Below are positions 23,201 to 36,328 of a stretch of 64,000 nucleotides of DNA, one piece after another; the first letter of the stretch is position 1; each line of letters opens with the position of its first letter. The stretch is taken from contig NC_133063.1 in NCBI RefSeq assembly GCF_048771995.1, positions 8,373,501-8,437,500 on the forward strand, in the 5' to 3' direction. Source of the DNA: Taeniopygia guttata. Its lineage: Eukaryota; Chordata; Aves; Passeriformes; Estrildidae. Below the pieces are notes generated by a model. The model saw only the letters and a program-made list of their open reading frames with translations. It ran no database searches and was not told the origin of the DNA. The translations under genes were made by a program, and so were the position numbers.

Positions 23201-25084
23201 ATTTTCCCTATCTGCCGTGCGCACGCCAGCCTTGCTGGGTATTTTTAGCCGGCGCCGCTGATTAGCATTCAGGGGAGCAAGCGAGAGAGAAAAAGCAGTT
23301 TTCCAAATCGTTTTCTCTTCCAGCAGCGCAAGTGCACCTGTTGGTGGCAGGAGGGGCATGTGTGGCATGATCCGGTGTTTGGCTTTCTGCAAGATGCGAC
23401 CTTGCTCCCTCTGTCCCGTCGGGGTAAACCCTCTTGGCACCTCCCTGAAGAACAACAGCACCCAGCAGTAATCTCGGGCAGATGGGCACGGGTCTGCTTG
23501 GCAGCACTGCTCCTCCCCAGAGAGGTTTCTGGGTCATGCATGGGGCAGCAGTCCTCACAGGGACACTTGGTGGGAGGCTGTCCTACCTGCAGGACAGCTC
23601 TCTAATGGTTGCAGCATACAGAAATATCATTGTCTCAGTATCCAAAAGCATCTAAGGGATGTGCCATCCTGCCCTGTGGGATCCCAGGTTCGAGGGAATT
23701 TTGCTCTCTCCCTCTTGTTCACAAAGGGCCCATAGAGCACTGAGTGTGTGAGAAAACACAGAACTCCTGACCAATCTTCTTGTGTCCCTTGAAAAAAGGG
23801 GTGTCTGGCAGTCTGATCCCCAGTCACACTCAGGTTTTTCCGTACCCTGAGGACTGAGTGTGTTGGCCTGCTGATCTGTGGCCGTGTGAAGATTTTGCTC
23901 TATGATCTGTCACTTTGGCTCTGCTTGTGGTAAGTGCCTGGACTGCTGGGGAAGATCTTCAGGTGTCTGGAAAAGAACTCACCCCATCACTCTTAAAATG
24001 TGAATGCATAGAGGACACACAGGATTTTATAAATTATAGCACACAACTCCCGAGATCTCTTGGGCATCAAAATATTCCTTTAGAAAGCACATGTAAACTC
24101 TCAGTCCAGCTGTTCATCCCGAAAACCCTGGTAGACACACTCTCTGTGGAGGATGAAGAGAGGGAGTTAGTGGGGAGTAAACACTTAATGAACTAATTAT
24201 ATGTAGAATGGACAAAGTGCCTTACTCCCTGACACACAGCATAAACTTACATGTGAGGGAAATGTTTGATTTGTGTAACTTGATTGTCAAGACCTTAAAA
24301 AATTGAAATATTTATTGTGAATGGTGAGAACATTAATTTAACACTAAATAAATACAAAACTAAGAAAAGTTCTAAGCCTTTATGTATCAATTTATTAATC
24401 AGCCTTTAACTACAACGATTTGAGTAGAAAAAAGCAAACTTTCCATTGTTGGCAAATTGTTCCTTTTTTGTACAAAGCATTTTTTGGTGTTCCTTTCCTT
24501 CTTGTTTTGGCAGCAGCCAGAAGTGGTCAAGAAGGCTTCTCTAGCATGGTTCTTCAGTTGTTCCTACAGCTGTTTCTGGTGTTCAGTCTTCCTCATCTTG
24601 AATGTTATCTTCTAAAGAAAGGACCTTTTCTTCCCTGTGCTGTGATAGGAGGCTGATCTTTGATTGCATCCCACAAAGCTGTGCGTTGTGAGAGGCCAGG
24701 CTAACACACAAAGTTAATAATGTAATTAATAATTCTGCTGTACCTTTTTGTTCCTCCTGTGGAGCAGCATGCTACTGTTAACCTTTTCCAGATTTTGCCT
24801 GCTTCTTCCTAAAACATCTCTTTGTCTTCCAAGCACCATGTTCGATATGCGAAGCCAGAAGTTTCACTGCCAACTTGTTTCACCACATGTTATTTATTCA
24901 TAAACTTCCAGTGTTTCGCTGCCACTCTGAATTAGCCCAGTTTTTCACCAGGTTACTTACAGCTTTGCACTGTGACACATTTTCAGTAACAGGATACTTT
25001 TTAAACACACACACATACACATGCACACAGAGTATGGTCATTAACATATCCTGCACATTGAAGGTCAACTTATTTGGATAACAG
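23201..25084. other. Upstream flank of the CpG island, no gene seen
   Basis: Composition falls from GC-rich to AT-rich by about 24.2 kb. Short open frames at 23262-23605 are island-edge artefacts. No TE is recognised. Distal promoter elements of TMEM271 may lie here, but none is identified. Confidence 0.45.
25004..25029. repeat. Imperfect (CA)n repeat
   Basis: Short CA array with interrupting ta and tg steps. It lies about 55 bp left of the solo LTR. Confidence 0.8.
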
Positions 25085-25675
25085 ACTGTGGAAATCCAGG
25101 GCTTCCCTCTGGCTGCCCTGGCAGGTCTGGGACCCTGGCAGGGGTCAGGAACCCCCCTGGACAGAGCCCCCAGAGACACTGTCTGTGATCTCTGTCCATG
25201 GAAAAGAGTTTTCAATCTTACAGGATGAATTACAAGCTCTGAGTGTTTGATATAAGTAATAATTAAGTGTGGCACGGGTGCAAAAGTAAAATTTTAAGTT
25301 TCTAGATTAGGGGTTCAGAGGGGACAAGATGGAGGAAATTGGATGTGTTTATCCTTTTCCTCCTTCTTCATGCCCTCCATGTTTCACTGCGGTGTTGGCA
25401 TTTTTCTGTTGGTTTAGGCTGGGGACACACTGTTCAATGTAGGTGACAGATATTGGCACGTTATTGTAAATCCAGCACAGGTAGTTTCTGGTATTTAATG
25501 TTTGTAACATCCCACTGAGGGCAGAGCCCCACACGCTGCCCTGCAGGACAGAGCTGCGGCAGGGCAGCAGAGCATGTTAGAGATAAACAGAATAAACAAC
25601 CTTGAAACCAGCACAGACGAATTATGGCTTCTTCTTTGGCAGCGGGGCTGAAAGACAGAGACTTTCTACAATCTC
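25085..25675 (+). mobile_element. Solo LTR of an avian endogenous retrovirus, probably ERVL-like
   Basis: About 590 bp resembling a passerine ERV LTR as I remember it: start near tgtggaaatccaggg, a middle segment with ggggacaagatggaggaaat and ttggtttaggctggggacac, a downstream aacagaataaacaaccttga with a polyadenylation signal, and an end near gacagagactttctaca. No internal gag, pol or env sequence is next to it, so it is a broken remnant left by LTR-LTR recombination or truncation. Family assignment is from memory; both borders are uncertain by about 20 bp. Likely within the passerine or neoavian radiation in age. Confidence 0.65.
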
Positions 25676-27332
25676 GGAATCACCAATACCCACAGATTCC
25701 AACAACAGACATTGTAATGATATTGGTACATTTAAAATAGACTCTATAAAACATCTATATACCTATACTGAATGATCTGTTGATGACTGAATTGGCATTA
25801 CTGTAAAAAGAAGGGCTGGGCTGCTGTTGCAAATAAAGGTCACTGATGAGTTCTTTGGACCCCAAAGGTTATTTCTGATCACCTCAGTGCTAGCTAGTGG
25901 CCCCTTCCAGTGCAGTTAGGATGCCCATTTGCATGTTCATAGCTGATCTCTGTGTGTGTCTAAGTCCTCAGCCAGGTCTCTCTGCTGAACAAAAAGAGTA
26001 TCTGTATGCAACAAAAGATGAGAGAGCTGCAAGCCACTTGGCCTTGACAGACATCAGTCGCTAAATTAGTTATTGCAGGTAGTTTTGAGTCCCTGGCAGC
26101 TGTTTTATCGCTAAACTTTATTAGTCATGTTTTCATTTTCCAAAGTTTATAAGTTGTTTTCAAGAGTTGTTTTGGTGGGCTTTGGAGCAAGTGTATAAGG
26201 TTTTGTAGAGTAGCACCTACAAACAGCACATATACAGTAGCCTGGAACCTATGTTCCCATCAGTGTCTTCACAACAATAGTCTGGGCTTTCTGTGTGTTG
26301 CATTCATGGCCAGTTCCTGTCTCCAAAGAATGGTAGCAGATCTTTGGTTCAAAGTTTTGTTTGGCTCACAGGGGAGCTGAGGGAGCTCTGGTTGTTGGGT
26401 AGGATGCCTTGGTGGGAGTGGGCACTGCCACGACCAGGCTTGCTTTGCTCACTGTGCACAGAACTGGACGTTTTCAGTGACGTGCAGATCAGCCTCTTAA
26501 ACTTCTTGTGGTGACTCAGTGGCACAAAGGACAACAGAGATATTAATTATTTGCACTCTAGGCTTGAAGCTAAAACATGCTTGTAAAATAGATGGAGATC
26601 TTCAGCTTATGCCACCAAAGTGCATTGCATTATTTCATTGTCTGCCTCTTCTCCCACACTGTGTTTATGATAAGATGTATGTGTTGTTATTTCCGTGCCA
26701 GTTTGATAAACGGTTGTCATAGCTTTAACTATTCAGTCATGATGGCTGTGTAACCTACCATAACTTATTCTGTTTCCTACTACTTTTTCCTTTTATTTTT
26801 TTTTCCTGTTTCCATAGCAGACATTATGGACTGTAGAATCTCCTTGCAAAAATTGCTGTACATGCAGTTACTAAGAATACATTAGAAATTAGAAATTTAA
26901 AACTCTGAAGGTGAAACACGTTGTATTTCTTTCTGGTTCTTCTTCTTTCCCATTTACAAGGTCCACAAGAATATTTCTGTGTTCTAGAGGTCTGCTGTTC
27001 TCTAATTTTCACAGTATTTTATGGGAAAGACTCATCTCTGCAGGGAATTTATGGTGAACACATGCTGGAAAAGGACCTATATAAGGCTAAAAGTCTGGAC
27101 CTAACTGCTTGTTGGGCACTAATTAAAAAAACATCTGCAAATGCTGCTTCAGTGGGTGACATTTCAGAGAGGTTGGGAAGATAATATGATTTAAAATAGA
27201 GAAAGCAAAGCCTATGCTAGAAGCTGAACATGTTAGTCTTTCCTGGGAGCTGTTAGTGCTAGGAGTTTTGGAATAAGGGAAGAAATGTTTGAGAAATTAG
27301 GGTTATAAGAACAACATGGTGGTTTGCACTCT

Positions 27333-27440
27333 AAGATCATGGTGTAATTTAGGTGGGAAGGGACCAGTAGAATTGTCTAATGAGACCTGCTCAAAGCAGG
27401 CACATCTCTGGGATTGGACTGGGTTGCCTGGGGCTATTTG
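27333..27440 (-). mobile_element. Short CR1 LINE 3' end
   Basis: The plus strand reads agatcatggtgtaatttagg, tgggaagggaccag and acctgctcaaagcagg, which matches the reverse complement of a common avian CR1 3' end. Only about 100 bp remain, so the copy is heavily 5'-truncated. It lies about 340 bp left of an LTR. Confidence 0.72.
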
Positions 27441-27778
27441 ATACTATTTGATCCATTACTTAAACAAGGACTTCTTTACTTATGTCACAAAATTGTTAAA
27501 TTATGGAAAATTTTTGGAAAACTAATAGTTTCCTAACTACTGTTCTAGTGGTGGGACCTGGTTGGTATTTTAGTATGTAGGTTCTAGGCAGCTGTTAAGT
27601 TGATCATAAAAGATTGTTGAACACTTTGCCAGCCAAAAGGTGTCTCAAAGTCCTTCACTTTGGGCTCTCAGATTATTTTGAAGAGTGTTTCTGTTTCGTC
27701 TTTCAGTTCAGTCTGCATATTTCATATATTCCCATGTCTTTGAGATCAGTGCTGTTCAAAGTTTGAAAGATCTGTAGG

Positions 27779-28367
27779 ATTTCATGGCTTAACCCCAGCC
27801 AGCAAGCAAGCACCACGCAGTCAGTGTCTCACTCCACCACCACTGGGATTGTGGAGAGAACTGGAAGGGCAAAAAGTAGAAAACTTGTAGGCTGATATAA
27901 AGATCATTTAATGGGGAAAGGAATAGCTGCAAACACAAGGAAAGAAAAATAAGGAATTAATTCACCAATTCCCATGGAAAGGCAGGTCTTCAGGCATCTC
28001 CAGGACAGCAGGGCCCCATCACACTTGACAGTGATTTGGGCAGACAAACACCATCACTCCAAATATGTCCCACTCTTCCTCCTTCTTCCCTCCACTTTAA
28101 ATATTGGGCATGATGTGAAATGGTCTGAAATATCCCTTTGGTCAGTTTGGGTGACCTGTCCTGGCTGTGTCTCCTCCCAGCCTCCCAGGCAACCCCACCT
28201 TCCTCTCTAGCTTGGCAGTACAAAAAGCAGAAAAGGCTTTGGTGTAAGTCCTGCTCAGCAATAACAAACACATCTCTGTGTTATCAACCCTGTGTTCAGG
28301 ACAAATCAAACGCAGCCCATATTTGACACTATGACAAAAATTAACTCTATCCAAGACAAAATCAGCA
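27779..28367 (-). mobile_element. Solo LTR of an avian endogenous retrovirus, probably ERVL-like
   Basis: The plus strand is the reverse complement of a well-known avian LTR: ggcttaaccccagccagcaa at the 3' side, then ccagg acagcagggccccatca-type blocks, tccctttggtcagtttgggt, gtgttatcaaccctgtgttc and aattaactctatcc at the 5' side. On the minus strand the element starts with TGCTGATTTTG. It is a fossil LTR of about 590 bp with no coding region beside it. Class III (ERVL) is my best guess from memory. Moderately diverged, so not a recent insertion. Confidence 0.75.
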
Positions 28368-31300
28368 AAGCAGGGTTTATTTCAGGTTTAGGGAAGGGGA
28401 GCTAGCTTCCTAATTTGGGAGGAAAGGGTTATTCAGCTCTGTGTCCTGTGATTTGACAGTGTACCCTCCCACCTCTTGGGACAACAAACCTGTTTGCCTC
28501 TGAGGGGAGGAAGAGATGGATCAGATACTGCTCACTTACTCAAGGATGTGTTGTCAGTCTCACCTGCCCAGGTCCAAAATTTAGACTTCACACAGGGATC
28601 TTGAGAACCCTGCTGATGCTACTTTGTCTTAGAGGAGACTCCTCAGAAGATGCTGTACTTTGAATTTCTGTGCACCTAAATTGCATTTCATTCCATGACT
28701 GTTTAATATCAGAGGCATAAATTGCTCATGAAGGAGGGGCTAGAAGTTACCTTCTCTTGAGTACTTTGCTAAACTTTGTTGCCTACTGGGGGTGCTTCTT
28801 TTTTGGCCTAAATAACCTTGAATTTTCTACAGAAGGAGATTTCAAGGCAGGAGTGGAGGGGGAGAGAAGGTCTCCACTCCAGCAAGAGTTGTGATCCTGG
28901 GAAAGTGTATGTTAAGATCTATTTCAATCAGAATAATATGTAAATCATTCTCCTACCTGTGGCTGCCTTGTAGGCAAAACTCATGCTAGGAAGATGTAGC
29001 TCACTCGCATCATGATTTCTTCCTTTGGCTGGATGTTGAGACAAGGAATAATCTGGCTGGTCCCTGAATGCAAAGAGCATGGTGAGTCTGCCATCAGCCT
29101 ACACTGATCTGTAGGCTAGGAAGTGCCTCCCTGCTGCCCGAGGGCTCACTGTGGCTGTTGCCTGAATGATGCCTACAGATTTTTGCATTTGTGGTTGGGC
29201 TGTGGCTTCTGCTGTGTCTTGGTAACAAAACTGCTGTCCTGGCTGCCTGTCACAGCTTGTTCCTCCCAGACGTCTCAGGCCCTATCTCAGCTGCTTGCCT
29301 GGTCTTTCCCTAGCTTGTAATGCAAGTGATGCCCATCAAAGTGCATCTTTTTCCATGGCAGTGGAGAGCACTCGGAGGTGTGGGTCGGTGAGCAGTGGGC
29401 AGTGAAGCTGGTACTGCTGAAGGAGCAGACACACTCTCATTTCTGCCCATAGCAGCAGCTGCTGGGGGAAGAGCTCACTCTCCATGGACACAGGGTAGCA
29501 CTGGACTATTCTTGGTTCCCTGGGACATTGGTGGACTGCTTTTAAAGGGCTGGTAAGGGGAAATTTTGTCAGGGGACCTAAACTCGCCATACTGAGTCTG
29601 CAGCACCACTGGGAATATTTTAAGGTTAAAAAGGGTGGAAATTGTTAGCAAATGCTGGGACACAAGGGGCATCATAAGACAGCTTGTAAGGCTGCTGGTC
29701 TTGCACACATCATATCCCTGTCATGGCACCCATGAACAACGCCCACTTTTCTCTATAATTCTTTGTCTGCCTCTTGGAAGATTGTGCTGAGACTAACATC
29801 TCTGGTGATTAGAAACTGCCTGTCTCGGTGCTAAGTATATTTTATGGTCAGTTTGCACACATTTTTCTGTGCCAACATTGTCCTTTAACTTAAATGGCTC
29901 TTCTCCTTCTCTGATGTTTACTCTCTGGATGTATTTATAGACAGCAAACATACTCCCTCTGAGATTTCATTCTGCTAAACAGGCCAGATCTTTTTTTCTT
30001 ATTCTTTTTTATTTTTCTTTTTTTCCCCCTTTGTATTAAAAACTCTTTATACTTTGCAGTTTGACTTCATCCCTAAGCATGTAACCAGGACTGTACACTG
30101 TATCTTTCATGGTCTTACCAAGGCCTTGAATGATGGTATTACAGCTTCCTCATCTCTAGTAGAATGTCCTTTCCCAATTATCCTAGAATTTTGATTGCTT
30201 TTTACCCAGGTCTTACCCACAGAAGGCTATATTTGTACTCAGTGTACCTCATTCTTTGTCCTCCACCCAGCTGCGGGGCTGCCAGCTGGGGGCACTGATG
30301 ACCTTTCCTCCTATTTGACTCTTTTCCCCCGAATTTCTGTGATTACCTTAAGGTAATTAAATCTTCTTCTTTCTGATATTTCAAACTCTCTCTCTGTTGA
30401 AAACTTCATTGTGCCTCTCGCTACTCAAAGAACCTTATTTTTTTCCTCAGATGACAGATTTTTTTTTTTTCCAAGAGTACTTTGTTATGTAAATCTTCCC
30501 CTCTCTTGTTTGGAGGCTGGTTTCCAGTTCTCTCTGTTATAATTTTCTGTCTATTCTATATTTGTTCCCTCATAGAGCCTCTCTTTGCCCTTTTTTCTCA
30601 TGTTAGGCGTTCTGCTCCGTTCTTCTTTACCATCACAGGTCCTTCTGCTTAATTCTTCTTTTCATTATCTGGGTGCAAGCAGTACCTCACCTCTAATGGG
30701 AGTGCCTCATTCCTCTAGGAGAAATTTGTTTTTGCTGTATGTTTTTTGCTCTGTACATTGACCAGAGCTAAAGCTCTATGCTGTCCTGTATGTCTTCAGC
30801 CATCTTCTCCTTGTCTTTCTTTTCCTCTGTCATGGCTGCATGTTCCTATTTGACTTGGAGGTGCATTTGTCAGGGATTCTTTTTCATACTCAAGAATGCT
30901 GCACAGGATGCTTGGCATGCCTATTCTTCTCATCTGATCTCGATGCCTACAAATTTTTAAGGGCTTCCCATCACTGCCATGATTTCAGACTTTTGTTTCC
31001 TGCCTTCATTTTTAAAAGCATGAAAGAACCTACCACTGCACTTAGAACTTAATTTCTGTTATTGGCTCCCTTCATTCTTGCCTATGGACTCTTTAAATTC
31101 CTCACTCAGTTGTCAAGGAAATTTTTTCTTCAGTTGCTATGTCAGAGAATTACAGTTCTTTCCCCAGATCTGATCCTCCTGTCTTCATTGTAGGTCTGTG
31201 TTGTGAGTTATCCTTTCCATCATTATAGGCAGTGGTCTTCTCTGATGGCAAAAAACCTTGGACAAAATTGCAGGTTTCAAAACTGAAGTGCTGCACAGGC

Positions 31301-34300
31301 AATTCTTTTTCCTTGGCTAGAAAAACCCAGCTGAAGCCTAGGAGCTGACAGCTAGGGAAAACTGATTTATATGAATCCATCATGTTTTGCTTTGGAGGAG
31401 AAAGAATGGTTTTAGGTGCATGAAACCCATTTCCTATAGCAGTCACAGCGAGTGAACACTAAAATATAGGAGATGTTGGTATTACATTACCATATGTCTC
31501 TGTTAGGGGGTCTTAAGTATTCTCTGGCCCTTACCATCTTCCTGGGGGCATGTTGAGCTAATTTGTCTTGAGCAAGCTCTCAAGGCCCAGCAAGGTGGGA
31601 TGAAACTTGAACATCTCATAAGTAACACACATTTGTAAAGCAGCAAGTCCTGCAAGGACTCAACTACTCCTACTCTTTAGTGAGGATGTGGTCTGATTCC
31701 CCTTTCACCTCATCAGAATCTTGCTAAATCAGGAGCCTGTGCTGTATCCCACCATTACCATTCTGTAAAACAATTCATTTGGTGATGGGTTTGATTGTTA
31801 CCTTTTCCCTTCCCTGAAGCTCATCCCAACAACTCTGAGCTGCTTCCTTGGCAGTCCCAGTTCAGGGGGCTGTGCTCAAATACATTGCTTTTCTGATGCG
31901 GGATATTGGGCAGTGTTTTTGTGAGACATTTGGACCTGACCACCAGTTGCATCTCCTTTGGTAACCTAGAGCAGGAGCAGCCTGCTGACAGAGACAGAAC
32001 AGTTTTTTGGCCTCTTTCTCCACAAGATCCGGCAGTGACATTTTGTGTTGGCCTATGGGGACTGCAGATGCCAGAGGCTTTGTGCCTGTGGGTGGTCAGC
32101 TTTTGTTAGCTGGGTGGTCAGGTTTTTCTGCTCTCCATGGGGTATGGCTGGGAGGAGGAAGGTGGTGGGTTTCTTTCACCAAGTGAGTGTGGAGAGAGAA
32201 GGGAGCCCAGGGCATCCCCTGACAGATACTCTCAGAAGGACGATGTGAGCAGTTGCTGCTCTTCAACACTTACCATTCTGCTTTTGCTTTTGAGCATATT
32301 TATTATATTTTTTCTTTAAAACTTCATCGTAGTGTTCCCTATTATGTGTGCTGTTTGTAGTTATTAAACATACTTGTTTTGAGATAACTCTCTGCAATAT
32401 GTTACATACATAATTAGATATAATTAACTTCAATTAACCATATTAAGCTTTGCAACACTTCTGCCGTATTTTGAAGCTGGCTTATGACTAAGAAATCCAC
32501 ATTTGCAGGTTCAGGTTATACAAACTCATCCATATTCCAGGTGTTCACTTTTCCCTTTCAGTACTATGCCTTTGAATGCAATAATTTGTTGTTCAGTTGT
32601 CTGCATAATTAACTTGCAGCTTGTAGGACTCTGATTGCAAGATCCTCATAGTGCATCATTGGTGCTTTTCATATGATGCTGCTGGGAACTGTTGGTCATG
32701 ACAGCATCTCAGTGCCTATTTTACAACTCCTTACCTTGCCAAAGCTGGTTGGATGAGTGTGTGCTATGTTTGACAAAGTCCCAAGTGCTACACATGGTGA
32801 ATAAGCCTTCACCTTTCTAATTTAACCCCTGAGCCAAAATTTTGGCTTTTATTCTTTTTGAAGTCTGCCTCTCCCAATTTTTTCCTTTTAATGTTAATTT
32901 TGCTACTGTTGATGCTCTTGCTGGAAAGTGCTCTGAGGTGTCATGCATTAGGAAGTTGTAAAGAACAGCTGATTGATTGAAAGACAAATGCAGTCTGTCA
33001 ATAAGAGCAAGAAGCAGTTTGTGTGTGAGGAGCATACTGTGGCATCTTATGGCACTCTCTGCTGCCCAGCATCCTGCACCTCCCATGAAGTAAAATTGGC
33101 ATCTCCCTTTGTAGCTCAGCCCATCAAGTGATGATGGCTCTTGGTACCTTAGATGCTGGCTGACACATTTGTTAGCATTTTGCCTCCTGAAGAGCAGCTG
33201 GAAGCAATGAGACTGCTAGCATGTGTTGCAAGGTCTGCCCTGTGTCCTGTTGATGGAAAACAAGGAGTGCACACACAGTAGATGCCAGAAATGCTGGCAT
33301 TGGCAGAAGGGGGTCTCTCTGTTGGCATCCATGCAAAACTGTTTCTTGACATCTATGAAACAGTTCATCCCTACCCCATTTTTTAAAGCTGTGTGGCTAT
33401 TAATTTGCCTCAGGTTATAATCAAGCTGTCACTTATTTTAATGGACTTTGGATCAGACAGGCCAGGGGTTTTCTTTGTGGTTTCCATTACAGTGTTAATT
33501 AACTTAGCATGCGGATTTAGCTATGAAACTCAGAGATTTCATTTAGGTTTTTGTAATTTAATTGTGGAAACATGGCAGTAAATGCAGATGAGAAGATATG
33601 TGCAATTAATATTGAGCCAGGACAACTCAAATGTCAGACACTTGTCTCTGAAGACTCACTAGGAAATCCAATGTGTTAAATATTGATTTTGTGGTGTGGG
33701 GTTTTAGAATAACCTTGGTTCTGGCCTATTCTTCTTGAAGCTGTATCCTTTCTAAAGTCAGGGCTGCATGAAACCTCAATGTCCACAAGTGTATTGCCAA
33801 CACAGAAAGCCAGAAAATCCTGTCACTTGGCAATGTTAGTAGCAGTGTTACCTCCTGCAACTTTTAATCAAAAACACTGAACTACAAACAGAATTAGCCT
33901 CTGTGTGGGTGTGGATATTTGTAGAGGGCAGCTAGGAGATTGCTTTGTTTTCATAGATTTTAAAGGTATTTAGCTTAGACCTGCTGATAAACACCTCATG
34001 GAAAATTTGGGGAGTGAAATAATTGTATCACAGCATTTGGCCAGCCTTTGCCTGGCCTGAAAGGGTCCATGCAATGGTGGGAAGAGGGGTCAGTTTCCAT
34101 GCTGACCTTGTCCTTGGCGTGGCATGGAGTCCGGAAGGCAGGCTGACTGCCAGAAGATGTGTTGATACCAGTCTGTTGAAATCTGCCTCTGGAGACATGG
34201 CTGGAAGAGGCACTGGGCTTTGTACTGTAAGTTGCAAAAACTACCATGTTGAAGAAATGAGTAACCTGTTATCACATCTATGGGCAAGATCAGTGGTCAC

Positions 34301-35988
34301 TGGTTTTAGGTAAAACTTTCAGTCTGTCTGGATACTTTCCTGGGGAGCACGTGGCTTGACAATGTATAGAAATGATGTTATTAAAGTTGTCTGATAACAG
34401 ACTGGCAAGTGTCTGCTATAGGTCATTCAGGTAGAGCTGTTCCTGCTGAGGTGCCTCTTTAGCCTGCTTTTCTGAGAGGCTGACACACTGCTGTACTTTG
34501 CTGTACTTTTTGGTTCTATTTGATATTTCAATGAATTAAAAGTCTCTCTACTGCTCTGGGCCTGATGCAGATGAAAGACAAATTCTCCTGACCACAGGTG
34601 TCCTCAGGTCTCTGGGATGGCCCATCACCTAGGAGCCTTCAAAAGGTGCTTATCACAGCACCCTCTGGAAATGGTGAGGGAGGGCACAAAATTTTGCCTC
34701 TGGTGCAACACTTAAATGTGAATTTTAAAAATATGAATCCCCCTACCCATTCACTTCATCTGCTGTACAAGTCAACCCTGGGGGACAGGGCACTGAAAGG
34801 CAGCAAGAAATCTATACCTGAGCGGTTGTTAGACTGCTCAAGAATCCCACAAGGTATACTGCATTTTCACAGCCTCACCCCTTTCCCCATCTTCTATGAG
34901 CTTTCGCAAAAGATGGGGGAAAAAAAATGCAATCCCTTCCCTCCCCACTCCCAGCCTTGGTTTTTAAGACAACCTGAAGGCAACAAAATTTGAAGCAGAG
35001 TGATGGCTGAGGCTGCAGCTTACTGCAATTTTCAGTCTGTTGTTTCTCCATGTGAGGAGTTGAACAGCTAGGCTGGGACAAACAGCCCCTAATTGCTACT
35101 CCAGGTTCTCCTTGAAAAGTTCCATTTGGTCCATGAAAGGAAAAGCTGTATGGACGACTGTCTGTGAGCACTGACCCCAGATTCCTGTTTGTTATACTAA
35201 GAAGAAAATACGCAGTTGCCTAAGATCATCTTGATGGAATGCTTTGCAGCATGTGCACACTGTAGCTGCTTCACCTGCTCCAGGGCATCTGACAGCGTTG
35301 GCTTACGTGTGGTGACTCAGAGGGCTTTCCCTTGATGGCACACAAAAGTTCACTTGCGGAACATCAGCTTACGTAAAAGTTTGAGCTATTTCTGTTCAAG
35401 TGCATTGCCATACATTTTTAGACTTGCTAAACTTCATGCACACTCCGTTTGCCAAATCCAGCACTTTGCTACTTCCAGTAAGAGAGTGTTTCAAAATCCC
35501 TGTGAAGCTTTTAGGCACTGCAGTTGTGCAGAATGCTCTGTGAACACAGCCTTATTTCTTGTGCATCCAGATCTCAGGGGCCAAGCCACTGATTTGTGCA
35601 TGGTGTAATTCTCACTTTCTAAAAGTTACAGAAAATACTAAAAATATCTAATGCATGAACTAAAGTTCAGATTTGGAGTATATTAAAATACACTAGGGTG
35701 GATCCTTGTAAATTTCAGCTGTTAAAACCTTCATGATGTGAGTGTATTCAGTCTTTGCCACTGTATAGAGCTTAAACTACATCTCTTTGCCTTTTCTTCA
35801 TTCTCCACTTCATTCCACGGTCAATTTCACTGTGCTTTGGTTCCTGGGTCTATTTGATCAGTTGCTCAGAGCCACCTCTGTGTCTTTTTTAGTGAAAACT
35901 TCTAAACCTGATTCTGTCTCCCTGAACCCATCTGCCAGGCCTCTGGACAAACTTATTTCAATAGGTCTGCTGGATACATTAAATAAGT
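28368..35988. other. Long unassigned interval
   Basis: About 7.6 kb with no LTR or CR1 that I can place. Pyrimidine-rich stretches occur at about 29990-30045 and 30360-30480. The frames at 31150-31446 and 34598-34993 (131 codons) show no known domain. A spliced gene or lncRNA could be hidden here but is not visible. Confidence 0.4.
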
Positions 35989-36113
35989 CCCTTTCCCTTT
36001 CCCTTTCCCTTTCCCTTTCCCTTTCCCTTTCCCTTTCCCTTTCCCTTTCCCTTTCCCTTTCCCTTTCCCTTTCCCTTTCCCTTTCCCTTTCCCTTTCCCT
36101 TTCCCTTTCCCTT
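35989..36113. repeat. Perfect (CCCTTT)n hexamer array, about 21 copies
   Basis: About 125 bp of ccctttccctttccc with no visible interruption. All purines (GGGAAA) lie on the minus strand. The array gives three long open frames of Leu-Ser, Lys-Gly and Glu-Arg dipeptides that are not real proteins. Each minus-strand unit contains a G3 run, so the array offers about 20 G-tracts separated by AAA. Confidence 0.97.
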
Positions 36114-36281
36114 CCTTTTCTGCTTCCCTTTTCCTTCACCTTCCTCTTCCAAAATTCTGATTACAGGAACCATCCTTCTATGTTGGAAGGAGCTTTGCCT
36201 ATGTTTGTATTTTTTCTGTGCCTTATCTCCCTTGGAGTTAAAACAGGAATGCCTGCATGGTTTGGGTTTATGTTTTAAAAT

Positions 36282-36328
36282 TTATTATTATAATTATTAG
36301 TAGTAGTATTAGTATTATTAGTAGTATT
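36282..36328. repeat. Degenerate (ATT/AGT) trinucleotide tract
   Basis: Interrupted tta, tag and tat triplets about 170 bp right of the hexamer array. Confidence 0.75.

Noticed and set aside
23670-23700. Possible tRNA T-loop (ggttcgagg)
   Set aside because: No matching acceptor stem, D-arm or anticodon arm could be found around it.
35787-36278. 163-codon plus frame and 93- and 64-codon minus frames
   Set aside because: They consist mostly of dipeptide repeats from the CCCTTT array.
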